Positions 44,430 through 54,200 of a stretch of DNA of 64,000 bases are shown here, piece by piece (the first letter of the stretch is position 1; every line of letters starts with the position of its first letter). This stretch comes from Bacteroidaceae bacterium (GTDB lineage: Bacteria > Bacteroidota > Bacteroidia > Bacteroidales > Bacteroidaceae), in NCBI GenBank assembly GCA_902362375.1, contig CABIVS010000004.1, positions 572,224 to 636,223 of the forward strand, in the 5' to 3' direction. Below the pieces are notes generated by a model. That model searched no databases, was not told the origin of the DNA, and saw nothing but the letters and a program-made list of their open reading frames with translations. Made by a program: the position numbers and the translations under genes.

Positions 44430-44546
44430 TCATATCTTTTCGACCACAATTCGCAGCAATTTTTCATTTTCCCCTCTTAAAAACTTAATTTCTTCTTTCA
44501 ACCAATCTATTTCCTTGTTTTTTGAGGAAATCAATTCAGCTATCAT
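44430..44546 (-). CDS. Short coiled-coil peptide downstream of the XRE gene
   Basis: 38 codons from ATG 44546: MIAELISSKNKEIDWLKEEI then KFLRGENEKLLRIVVEKI. It is a clean amphipathic coiled coil and resembles the C-terminal coiled coils of the two upstream XRE proteins. The frame is open further upstream. It may be a small gene in the same transcript or a remnant of a third regulator. Confidence 0.35.
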   Translation of the reverse strand: MIAELISSKNKEIDWLKEEIKFLRGENEKLLRIVVEKI

Positions 44547-44596
44547 TGCATCAGGAATATAATTACTACTGATAAAATTCAATATCTTGGAGATAT

Positions 44597-45001
44597 TTAT
44601 TTCTTCTCTTTTTTTAAAGTTTCAAATTGCTCCTTTTGTTTATCCAACAGCTTTTCGAAAATCTCAATTACCTGTTCAACAGGAAAACTATTAAAGGTCT
44701 GATTATTGCCCGTATTACTGACAGCACTTTTAACACCACAATTCTCGTAGAAGTTATTCGTATTATACAGAATCGTTTCTTCGTTAAAGTTCTTCAGGCC
44801 ATCTACAGTAACGCCTAGCGCTGAAGCAATCTCGCCTAACCGTTCATCGTCAAACTTCTCTGTCTGTTCTATCTTCGAAACAGCCTGTTTTGTTATACCT
44901 AACAGATCACCGAGTTCCGCTTGAGTCATTCCCCGAAGCCGACGTACCCGTTCAATTTTTCTTCCCAGATGAATCGTATTTGTGTACTTTTCCGTTTCCA
45001 T
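44597..45001 (-). CDS. XRE-family HTH regulator A
   Basis: 134 residues. The helix-turn-helix is RKIERVRRLRGMTQAELGDL, LGITKQAVSKIEQTEKFDDE (about residues 14-55), followed by an Asn-rich linker and a C-terminal coiled coil (VEQVIEIFEKLLDKQKEQFE). Paralogue of the gene directly upstream (16 nt gap). Probably represses its own operon, and the shared GTAAA[G/C]TTTAC palindromes are candidate operators (inference). Confidence 0.88.
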   Translation of the reverse strand: METEKYTNTIHLGRKIERVRRLRGMTQAELGDLLGITKQAVSKIEQTEKFDDERLGEIASALGVTVDGLKNFNEETILYNTNNFYENCGVKSAVSNTGNNQTFNSFPVEQVIEIFEKLLDKQKEQFETLKKEKK

Positions 45002-45016
45002 ATTCCAGTCTGTTAA

Positions 45017-45436
45017 TTATTTGCCCTGCTTTATGCACTCTCTTAGAATCTCTATCTTCTCCTGTTCACTTTTCAACAAGCGTTCATACAGTTCAACCAC
45101 CTTTTCAATGGGATTAATCTGTTGCGTATGAGCTGCATAAACAGTAGCGGTTGCTCCCGGAGAAATCGTGGCATCTTTATAGTTATTAATATTACAAATG
45201 GCTTTTTCAACATCAAAATCCTTGATGACATCAGTAGATATTCCCAAGACTTCAGCTATTTTTGTTAGCAGTCCATCTTCTATTTCATCTTGTTTTTCTA
45301 TCTTCGAAATCTCCTGTTGACTAATACCCAGATCAGAAGCTAACGCCTCCTGTTTCATACCTAGATACACACGGATTCTTTGTAGATTGCGACCGACATG
45401 CCTTTGATTCACCTTGTCCTTTACTTTAATATCCAT
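45017..45436 (-). CDS. XRE-family HTH regulator B
   Basis: 139 residues: HTH GRNLQRIRVYLGMKQEALAS, DLGISQQEISKIEKQDEIED (about residues 15-55), linker, and C-terminal coiled coil (EKVVELYERLLKSEQEKIEI). Same architecture as regulator A. A TAnnTTTG box (plus-strand CAAAGATA, 45467-45474) lies 31-38 nt upstream of its start, a good promoter position. Confidence 0.88.
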   Translation of the reverse strand: MDIKVKDKVNQRHVGRNLQRIRVYLGMKQEALASDLGISQQEISKIEKQDEIEDGLLTKIAEVLGISTDVIKDFDVEKAICNINNYKDATISPGATATVYAAHTQQINPIEKVVELYERLLKSEQEKIEILRECIKQGK

Positions 45437-45611
45437 ATCATTATTGCTTTAGTAAATACATTGAGACAAAGATAATGAAAATAAAATTCGCAACTACATA
45501 TCGCCCTTTGAAAAAGACAGCTTTCTATCTGTTTCTCTTTTGATATAACCTAATTAGATCTATTTTATCCCAGTCTTTATCATTCTTATCTACTTCTAAA
45601 ACTTTACTACC

Positions 45612-45622
45612 GTAAAGTTTAC
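45612..45622. promoter_or_regulatory. Operator-like palindrome shared with the ATPase upstream repeat
   Basis: GTAAAGTTTAC, preceded by ACC as in the arms at 42701-42746. About 175 nt upstream of XRE regulator B. Confidence 0.5.
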
Positions 45623-45755
45623 AACGGGTAAAGGTTTAATCAACAACAATATTACCTTATAAAATCAAATATACAACAGGTAGTAAGAAACAACTCTGTC
45701 CTGATAAAAGTCAACTTTATTTTTTTCAGTTCCCAGTTCTATATGCATAATTTTG

Positions 45756-45780
45756 TCCTGTCAGTTTTTTACTGACAGGA
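45756..45780. repeat. Perfect 10-bp hairpin with T5 loop
   Basis: TCCTGTCAGT and ACTGACAGGA are exact complements around TTTTT, about 200 nt upstream of susC 2. Possible operator or transcript hairpin. Confidence 0.6.
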
Positions 45781-45976
45781 ATCGTGGCGCCACATTCAAA
45801 ACAGTAACAGAATAATGTTTAATTAACATTGACATTCTGAACAATCATTATTTAACCAATAAAATCTAATAGCCTATGGGGTAAGTAAAGTCGTTACAAT
45901 CGAGACATAGCTTTAAATTGTCCGGAAATTTAGCTATCCAAAAACAAATTAGTAAACATACAATTAAACAAAAAAC

Positions 45977-48900
45977 ATGAAATCATTTTCTGATAAAACA
46001 AACATAGGGTGGAATAATCCCCTAAAGACTGTTTATAGAATGAATTTTTACCTATTATTCTTATTAATAGGTTCATTATCGATACTTGGATCAACACGGG
46101 CTTATTGCCAACAGAGCAAAACAATCTCAGGTATAGTGAAAAACTCTCAAGGAGAGACGATTATCGGAGCGAATATCGTTGAAAAAGGTACCAGCAACGG
46201 GACGATTACGAATGTAGACGGACAATTCACACTGCACGTAGCACCCAATGCAATATTAAAGGTATCTTATATGGGATACACGGAACAGGAAGTCAATACA
46301 CGCAACAAGAACAAGGTGGAAATCATACTGACGGAAGACGCCAGACTGATTGATGAAGTAGTGGTGGTAGGATACGGATCGGTCAAAAAACGGGATTTGA
46401 CGGGTGCGGTAACCTCTGTCAAGAGCGCGGAAGTGCTGGCCGCTCCTACCAATAATGTAATGGAAGCACTTCAAGGCAAGATACCCGGAATGGATATCAC
46501 CAAAACTTCAGGACAGATAGGGGGTGATGTCACTATCCTGCTTCGTGGTTCACGATCCATCTATGGCAGCAACGAACCATTGTTTATTATCGATGGAATC
46601 CCCGGCAGCTATAGCCAAGTCAGCCCGTCGGACATTGAGAGTGTAGATGTATTGAAAGATGCTTCCTCCACCGCCATTTATGGTTCCGCAGGAGCAAACG
46701 GCGTTGTCATCATCACCACCAAAAGAGGAAAAGAGGGGAAAGCTACCGTAAACTTCGATGCTTATTACGGATTCAGCGGTTCACCCAACTACAGGCATGG
46801 GATGACGGGGGATGAATGGGTCACCTATCAACGGGAAGCCTATAAATATAAAAACGGTGACTATCCCACCGATATGTCCGCCCTACTGGGAAAACAGGAT
46901 TTTATAGATGCATACAACAACGGCAAATGGATAGACTGGGTGGATGAAGTATCGGGCAATACAGCTACCACAGAGAAATACAGTCTTTCGGTCAGTAGCG
47001 GCACTGAAAAGACAAAATTATTTGCTTCGACTTCCTACAACCGGGAGGAAGGTTTACTTAGCAACGAGAATCTGAACAGATATTCGTTACGCCTCAATCT
47101 GGATCAGCAGATATTTTCATGGGCAAAGGTAGGCTTTACTTCCAATTTAGTCTACCGGGACTTGAACTCCGGCGTGAAAAACACATTCACCAAATCTCTC
47201 TCCACCATCCCGCTGGGTGATGCTTATACCGAAGAAGGGGAGATCAATCACGAATTCATCACGGGACAATATTCCCCGATGAGTGATTTCATAGAGAATC
47301 AGTATGTAGACAACACCCGTTCCACCTACCTGAACATGAGTGGCTATGTCGAACTAGCTCCCGTCAAAGACCTGACTTTTACCAGTCGTGTCAATGGAAC
47401 TTTGAATCACTCACGCCGCGGGCAATACTGGGGAGAAAAGTGTAATGCCAACCGTCCGTCTTATGCAGGTTCACCGCATGCTTCCATCACCAACAACAAT
47501 GCCTGGAATTACACTTGGGAAAATATTCTCGCTTACAACACAACCATCGCAAAAGACCATAATCTAGGAGGTTCACTGATTACTTCCTGGAATAAGAACC
47601 AGTCGGAAAGCAGCATGGCTGCCGCCAGCGGTCAGATGGTAGATCAATGGTCTTTCTGGCGACTGACATCGGGCACTTCCCAACATGTGGAATCCGACTT
47701 CGCACAGACACAGAAAATGTCTTTTGCCTTCCGTCTGAACTATTCGTACAAGGGCAAATACCTGTTTAATTTCTCGACCCGTTGGGACGGTGTTTCACAA
47801 TTTTCTACCGGACATAAATGGGATGCCTTCCCCGCAGGCGCACTGGCGTGGAGAATATCCGACGAGGCATTTATGGAAAAGACACGCAGTTGGCTGGACA
47901 ACCTGAAGTTGAGAGTGAGCTACGGTATCACGGGTAACTCGGGAGGAACCACCGCATACAGCACCACAACACAAGCATACGTATATACCGCTTCGGGAAT
48001 TTCCATTAATGGGAAAATCGTTCCTTTCACGCAATACGCTGATAGTTACGGTAGTTCCGATCTCGGATGGGAGAAATCATACAACTGGAATGTAGGGTTG
48101 GATTTCGGCATCCTGAACGGTCGCATCGACGGCTCAGTAGAATGGTTCAAAACAACAACCAAAGGATTATTATTCAAACGTACATTGCCCATCACCAGCG
48201 GTCTGACCGGATGGGGATCGCCTCTGGCCATCTGGCAAAACATCGCCCAGACCAGCAATCAAGGTGTGGAAGCAACGATCACTTCGCACAACATACGGCA
48301 CAAGGATTTCACTTGGAACACCACTTTATCCGTCACCTGGAACAAGGAACAAATAGACGACCTGCCCGACGGTGACCTGATTGCTGAAAATCTGTTTGTC
48401 GGTGAACCGATTAAAGCCATTTACGGATATAAGTATGCCGGAATCTGGAGAACCGATACTCCACAGGAGACATTGGATGCCTACGGCGTAAAACCCGGCT
48501 TCATCAAGATAGAAACCTTAGACCAGAAAGGTGACGGAGGCGTACATAAATACAGTACGGAAGACCGACAAATTCTGGGACACTCCAATCCGGACTGGAT
48601 CATCGGATTCAGCAATTCCTTCACCTACAAGAATTTTGATTTATCTGTCTTTGCCATGGCACGTTACGGACAAACGATCAACAGCGACTTGCTCGGCTAT
48701 TATACCGCCGAACAGAGCGTAACCAAGAATCAGCTGGCAGGTGTAGACTACTGGACAGAGGATAATCAGGACGCCTATTTCCCCCGTCCCGGAACGGCAG
48801 ATGAGCAAAAAACCGTATATCCTTCATTAAGAGTACGCGACGGTTCCTTTATCAAGATTAAGAATATCACACTGGGATATACACTGCCCGTAAACATATC

Positions 48901-49063
48901 ACGCAAAGTTTTGATGGAAAAATGCCGCATCTATGCCACAGCCTACAATCCGTTCATCTTTGTAAAAGACAAACAATTGAAAGATACTGATCCCGAAACC
49001 AACGGTTCGGATGCATTCCCTACCTACCGGCAATTTGTTTTTGGCGTTAATTTGACATTTTAA
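45977..49063 (+). CDS. susC: SusC/RagA family TonB-dependent transporter 2
   Basis: 1028-residue outer-membrane importer. Signal helix LLFLLIGSLSILGSTRAYCQ, CarboxypepD_reg domain (GIVKNSQGETIIGANIVEKG, about residues 52-71), hallmark IDEVVVVGYGSVKKRDLTGA, plug (LFIIDGIPGSYSQVSPSDIE) and barrel with C-terminal QFVFGVNLTF. Paired with the SusD gene 16 nt downstream. No sensor, sigma/anti-sigma pair or glycosidase is adjacent, so this is an orphan pair with unknown substrate. The stop is TAA. Confidence 0.96.
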   Translation: MKSFSDKTNIGWNNPLKTVYRMNFYLLFLLIGSLSILGSTRAYCQQSKTISGIVKNSQGETIIGANIVEKGTSNGTITNVDGQFTLHVAPNAILKVSYMGYTEQEVNTRNKNKVEIILTEDARLIDEVVVVGYGSVKKRDLTGAVTSVKSAEVLAAPTNNVMEALQGKIPGMDITKTSGQIGGDVTILLRGSRSIYGSNEPLFIIDGIPGSYSQVSPSDIESVDVLKDASSTAIYGSAGANGVVIITTKRGKEGKATVNFDAYYGFSGSPNYRHGMTGDEWVTYQREAYKYKNGDYPTDMSALLGKQDFIDAYNNGKWIDWVDEVSGNTATTEKYSLSVSSGTEKTKLFASTSYNREEGLLSNENLNRYSLRLNLDQQIFSWAKVGFTSNLVYRDLNSGVKNTFTKSLSTIPLGDAYTEEGEINHEFITGQYSPMSDFIENQYVDNTRSTYLNMSGYVELAPVKDLTFTSRVNGTLNHSRRGQYWGEKCNANRPSYAGSPHASITNNNAWNYTWENILAYNTTIAKDHNLGGSLITSWNKNQSESSMAAASGQMVDQWSFWRLTSGTSQHVESDFAQTQKMSFAFRLNYSYKGKYLFNFSTRWDGVSQFSTGHKWDAFPAGALAWRISDEAFMEKTRSWLDNLKLRVSYGITGNSGGTTAYSTTTQAYVYTASGISINGKIVPFTQYADSYGSSDLGWEKSYNWNVGLDFGILNGRIDGSVEWFKTTTKGLLFKRTLPITSGLTGWGSPLAIWQNIAQTSNQGVEATITSHNIRHKDFTWNTTLSVTWNKEQIDDLPDGDLIAENLFVGEPIKAIYGYKYAGIWRTDTPQETLDAYGVKPGFIKIETLDQKGDGGVHKYSTEDRQILGHSNPDWIIGFSNSFTYKNFDLSVFAMARYGQTINSDLLGYYTAEQSVTKNQLAGVDYWTEDNQDAYFPRPGTADEQKTVYPSLRVRDGSFIKIKNITLGYTLPVNISRKVLMEKCRIYATAYNPFIFVKDKQLKDTDPETNGSDAFPTYRQFVFGVNLTF

Positions 49064-49078
49064 CTAAAGATTATAATC

Positions 49079-50917
49079 ATGAAAAGTATATATATAAAAT
49101 TCATATTTTGCAGCGTGCTGCTCTCGGCTCTGTCTCTACACTCCTGCACTTTGGACGAGTACAACCCGGGCGCATTTACCAAAGAGGCTTTAGCTACTTC
49201 CATCGATGGATATGAAACCCTGATTAACCAGTGCTATTTTGCTATGGAAAGATTTTATTATGGTGCTGCCGACTGGATGTCACTGACTGAAGGCGACACC
49301 GATCTTTGGACGTATAAAGCCAACGAATCAACCAGTTACACGCAGTGGTTCTGGTTTTTCGCAGGAACATCGCCCAATACGACTTACACCAATAATTGGT
49401 GGAACGGGACTTACGACGGTGTGGGAGCCTGTAACGAAGCCATCGCATTAGGAGACAAACCTCCTTACACCACGGAAGAGGAACGGAATGCAAAGATTGC
49501 GGAAGCCCGTTTTCTTAGAGCTGTGTATTATTTCAACGCGGTGGAACAATTCGGAGCAGTGACGATGCTCACAGAACCCGTAGTGACGGAAACGTTGACC
49601 TACTCCCCCACCCGCACCGATCCGATGACCATCTATCAGGAGGTTATTATCCCCGATTTAAGATTTGCATCCGAATGGTTGCCAACAGGTACGCATGCAA
49701 CAACTACCACTCCGACAAAGAAAGCCGCTCTCGGTTTTCTGGCTAAAGCCTGCTTGCAGACGTACGAATATGGAAGCACCGAATATTTGCAGGAAGCTTT
49801 GGATGCAGCCAAGAAATTGATTACCGATTGCGAAACTGGCGGTGGGAAATACAATACGTATATGTATCCATCGTATAGCGAGGTGTTTAAAGAGAGCAAT
49901 AACTGGGAAAACAAGGAAGCTCTCTGGAAACATCGCTGGTATGCAGGAGCAGACGGACACGGATCAAGCAATGGGAATTATAAGTTGAATCGCAACGACG
50001 AGTATTTCTTATGTAATATCAATAAATTCGGTGCTCGTGAAGACAATCAGGAGACACGGCTTACCTGGGAAGGCTCAATAACCGGTATCTTTATGCCTAC
50101 ACAGCATTTATTGAGTTTGTATGTGCAGAAAGACGGAACATTAGACCCCAGATTTCATGAATCGTTCACTACAGAGTGGAACGCGAACAAGAATTACACT
50201 TGGGACGAAAGTGCCGTACACATGTATGACAAGGAAGAAACCGTCATTGGCAAAGCTCTGAATAAAGGTGACTTAGCTATTAAATTCATCATGCCGCAGG
50301 ACATCGATTATGCAACAGAGAAACAAAAAGAACACATTTCTGATTATTTGCTGATTGATTATCATCATGTATATAGTGACGACAATCATAATGTGAACAT
50401 GAATTATGCTTATACAAACGTCACAGGCAATTACAAGAATGACGGCACAAACGAGAACCAGTTCCGCTACTATTATCCGTCACTGAATAAGCATAACAGC
50501 AGTAATTATTATGTAGCCAATGCTTCCAAACAGAGAAACGGTAATCTGAATGCAACGTTTATCATGCGTATGGCAGAAGTTTATTTGATTGCGGCAGAAG
50601 CTGATATTTACCTGAATGGTGGTGCAAATGCAGCCGATTATATCAACAAGGTTCGTGAACGTGCCGGAGCAAATCCGCTTACCGGAAGTATTACGGTCCG
50701 AGATATCTTAGACGAAAGAGGCCGTGAACTTTGCGGGGAATATTGCCGCTTCTACGACTTAAAACGGACAGGAATGTTTAAGAACTCGGAGTATCTGGAG
50801 AATACTCATCCGGACTTGGCCCGGTTCTTCCATCCGAATTATGCGTTACGTCCCATTTCAACCACATTTACCGCAACAATCACTAATGGCAGTGAATATC
50901 AGAATCCGGGATACTAA
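49079..50917 (+). CDS. susD: SusD-like nutrient-binding lipoprotein 2
   Basis: 612 residues, lipobox in LLSALSLHSCTLDEYNPG (Cys about residue 23). SusD/RagB features: KIAEARFLRAVYYFNAVEQF in the TPR part and FIMRMAEVYLIAAEADIYLN, NKVRERAGANPLTGSI, ELCGEYCRFYDLKRTG at the C-terminus. It works as the lid of the adjacent SusC. Followed by a hairpin that probably ends the transcript. Confidence 0.95.
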   Translation: MKSIYIKFIFCSVLLSALSLHSCTLDEYNPGAFTKEALATSIDGYETLINQCYFAMERFYYGAADWMSLTEGDTDLWTYKANESTSYTQWFWFFAGTSPNTTYTNNWWNGTYDGVGACNEAIALGDKPPYTTEEERNAKIAEARFLRAVYYFNAVEQFGAVTMLTEPVVTETLTYSPTRTDPMTIYQEVIIPDLRFASEWLPTGTHATTTTPTKKAALGFLAKACLQTYEYGSTEYLQEALDAAKKLITDCETGGGKYNTYMYPSYSEVFKESNNWENKEALWKHRWYAGADGHGSSNGNYKLNRNDEYFLCNINKFGAREDNQETRLTWEGSITGIFMPTQHLLSLYVQKDGTLDPRFHESFTTEWNANKNYTWDESAVHMYDKEETVIGKALNKGDLAIKFIMPQDIDYATEKQKEHISDYLLIDYHHVYSDDNHNVNMNYAYTNVTGNYKNDGTNENQFRYYYPSLNKHNSSNYYVANASKQRNGNLNATFIMRMAEVYLIAAEADIYLNGGANAADYINKVRERAGANPLTGSITVRDILDERGRELCGEYCRFYDLKRTGMFKNSEYLENTHPDLARFFHPNYALRPISTTFTATITNGSEYQNPGY

Positions 50918-50931
50918 ATAGATATTTCAAT

Positions 50932-50971
50932 ATGTACAGGTGCTATGGAGTCAATCCTGGCACCTGTACAT
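50932..50971 (+). terminator. Hairpin after susD 2, probable transcript end
   Basis: ATGTACAGGTGC and GCACCTGTACAT are perfect 12-bp complements with a 16-nt loop. No T run follows, so termination strength is uncertain. Confidence 0.55.
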
Positions 50972-50984
50972 TTCGACTACAGAT

Positions 50985-51107
50985 TCGCATTGAGAATGAA
51001 TATCCGCTACTTGGCAAAAGGTCATAGGCAGGCGATAACTCCCAAGCTCCATTTATCTGTGTTCTTTGACGTGTTTTTAAAAATCGAAGTGCAAAATCTA
51101 ACTTTTT
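50985..51107 (-). pseudogene. HipA-like kinase fragment
   Basis: Reading leftward: DFALRFLKTRQRTQINGAWE then LSPAYDLLPSSGYSF. 'NGxWxLSPAYDLLP' is the conserved C-terminal motif of HipA/HipA-like toxins. Upstream and downstream domains are absent, so this is a remnant of a lost toxin-antitoxin or HipA gene in the gap before the STAND gene. Confidence 0.55.
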
Positions 51108-51297
51108 TACAAGATTGCTATAATAAATCAAAGTTTTTCCCTATGTTTGTATTAAAGGGCAACAAGATTTAAAATCTCGGAATTAGATGATAATACAAAA
51201 AAGTATGATGTATCAGCCTATACAATAAATGAGATTTTTTATAAGTTCCAGGTTCCATCCGACAATTTGTAGAAATCAGATTAATACATATACCACC

Positions 51298-54200
51298 ATG
51301 AAAAACAATTTTCAAAAATCAAGAAGCATAAGGATATTTATTTCATCCACCTTTCAAGACATGCAGAGCGAAAGAGATATGCTGGTTACCAAAGTTTTTC
51401 CAAGACTGCGACAGATTGCCTACGAACGCAATGTCACACTGACTGAAGTCGATCTGCGATGGGGAATCACCGAAGAAGAAGCAAAATCAAGCAAAGTGGT
51501 GGAAATATGTTTGGACGAGATACGGAACTCACACCCGTTTTTCATCGGATTATTAGGAGAAAGATACGGTTGGTGTCCATCGAAAGAAACACTCATTGAA
51601 CACCAGGCCATGCCTGACAGATACGAATGGCTTGCCGCTGACCTCGATCATGGGATGAGCATTACGGAAATTGAAATTCAATATGGCGTGCTTCGGTCGC
51701 TCGAACCGGTCTATGCTTCGTTCTATATACGCGAAGCAGATGAAAAGACGATGGAAACCGATCCAAGGCAGGCGCAGCTAAAAGAAACAGTAAGAAATAA
51801 CAAAAGATATAACACCTATGATTACTGTTCCCCCGAACAATTGGGCGAACAGGTGGAATCGGAATTCAAAACATTACTCGACCACCTTTTCCCCAAAGAT
51901 AAAGTCGAAGATCCCGCCGTACACGAAAGACAGAAACTACAAGCCTTTCTGGATGACAAATCGGATAATTATATACCCAATAAAGCTTATATCTCCTACC
52001 TGGACAAGTTTCTAAACGATACACCCAACCAGCATCTGGTGATTACCGGAGAAAGCGGTATGGGTAAGAGTGCCCTTTTGGCTTATTGGCTTAAAAATAT
52101 CATCGAAGATGATCGGTGGAATGTGGTAGCACACTTTAGCGCCAACTCATCGCAGAGTTTGGACACGACGGATATTGCGAAGCATATAACCACCCAGATA
52201 GACTCTCTATACGGGCTTGAGCAGATGGAGGAAAACGACCGACAAATCGAACACAATGCTACCGATACAGATAATATAGATTACCAGAAACTAGCCTTGA
52301 GGGCCCAACTAATTGCCGGACAAAAACCTTTACTAATCGTTTTGGACGGCGCCAATCAACTTTCAGACCGGAATCATAGAACAAAACTATTAAACTGGTT
52401 GCCTGACTTCCCGGACAATGTAAAAATAATCTTTTCAACTATCGAGGAAGATAAAACCATGCAGGTATTCAAAAAACGGAAATACCCTGTAATAACAGTC
52501 TACCCCTTACTGCTCGACCAACGCAAGGAACTGATTGTAGACTTTTTCGATCGTTATCGCAAGCGGCTGTCCGAACAACAACTGACCATGATACTCAAAG
52601 GCAGTGACATAACAGACAACACCATGGTACTGATGTCATTACTTGAGGAAATCAGATGTTTCGGAAATTTCGACAGCCTGACCAGCTTCATCAGCCAAAT
52701 GACTAACCTGCCAGACATCAACTCGTTTTTTGACAGACTATTACAGCGCAAAGAGCAAATATACAATACCCCACTTTACCCCTCGCTAACATCAGACTTG
52801 CTGTCACTGATAGCATTATCCAAAGATGGATTATCTGAAACAGAACTGATTGCAATTAGCAACATCCCGTCGCTCTACTGGTCTCAATTCTATTGTGCAA
52901 ACACGGCCCACCTAATGATTAGGGACGGACGAGTGGTTTTTGCACACGACATGATACGACAGGCTATTGAACAGAAATACCTTAACAGCGAAAGAAAAGT
53001 ACAATTAAGACAGAACATTATAGACTATTTCAATCGCGAAGAAAACAATAACTTCCGCAAGATGGAGGAACTCCCCTATCAACTTTATCACGCCGAAAAA
53101 TGGGACGAGCTCCACGAATGTATTTCAACACTCGGCTATATGAGCCGACAGTTTAGCACCAACAACATTCACGAATTCATACTTTACTGGCGTACACTAA
53201 AACAAGCCGATGCTTCAAAATATAAAATTTCACAAGCCTATATTGAACAGATTATGGGAAGTATGGCTGAAAAGGCTGAAATGGCAGTTATGCTACAATG
53301 GGCTTATTGGCAGATGTTCCGCAATGACGTTATCCGGCTGACCAACATCTGTATTTCTTATCTGAATGATTTGGATGCAGCCTACGAACTGGTAGAATTC
53401 CTAATCCGTATGTGCGACCAGATGGCCGACGGCGATACCAGTGAAGAACGCTGCTCGTTCCACAATCTGGCTGGTATGATCTGTATTCGCAAAAAAGAAT
53501 ACATCCAGGCGTTAAAGGAATATAGGGAAGGATTATCACTTGCAGTCCATGCTTACGGAGAAGACGACCTGAAAATAACATCTTACCTGTGTAACATCGC
53601 TGATGTATACCACAGTATCGGCGAATCACAAGATCCGGTCGATAAAGACGCATTGGAAAAAGCGAAGCTGATCCTCGAAAAAGTCCTTAAGATGCGCAAA
53701 TCCATCCTGCCGGACATGCATGATGATATTGCCGTAGCATACGATAATCTCGCCGGTATATACAGGTTGCTTGGTGAAGAAGAACTTGCTAAGGAATATC
53801 GTCTGAAAAGTCAGGACATATATGTCAGTCTCAAAGGTGAGAATGACATTGATGTAGCCATCGCATATCATAATTATGCACTCGAATGCCGCATGGAACA
53901 AGATTTTGACCAAGCCAGAGAGTATGCCGAAAAAGCCCTTACGATATATCAGCACATATTAGGAGATGAAAATACGCATACCCAAGAAGAATATCACTCG
54001 CTTGCAGAAATTGAGATGTATAGTGGAAACTATCCCAAAGCGACCGAATATATGAGACATGCGATAGATATTTACCAAAAGATTGGAGACCGTGACATAA
54101 CGCTGGCCGAGCTACTGAACAGCCAGGCCTCCATATATCTTCGGGCCAACCAACCTGATCTGTCTCTCAACACAGCATTGGAGTGCATCAGTCTACTCGA

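Larger units (their letters stand above)
45437..45976. other. Divergent regulatory region between the XRE pair and susC 2
   Basis: 540 bp without a gene. It holds the XRE promoter (45467-45474 on the minus strand), the operator-like GTAAAGTTTAC (45612-45622) inside a larger imperfect repeat 45600-45632, and a perfect hairpin (45756-45780). The susC 2 promoter is not obvious. Confidence 0.5.
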
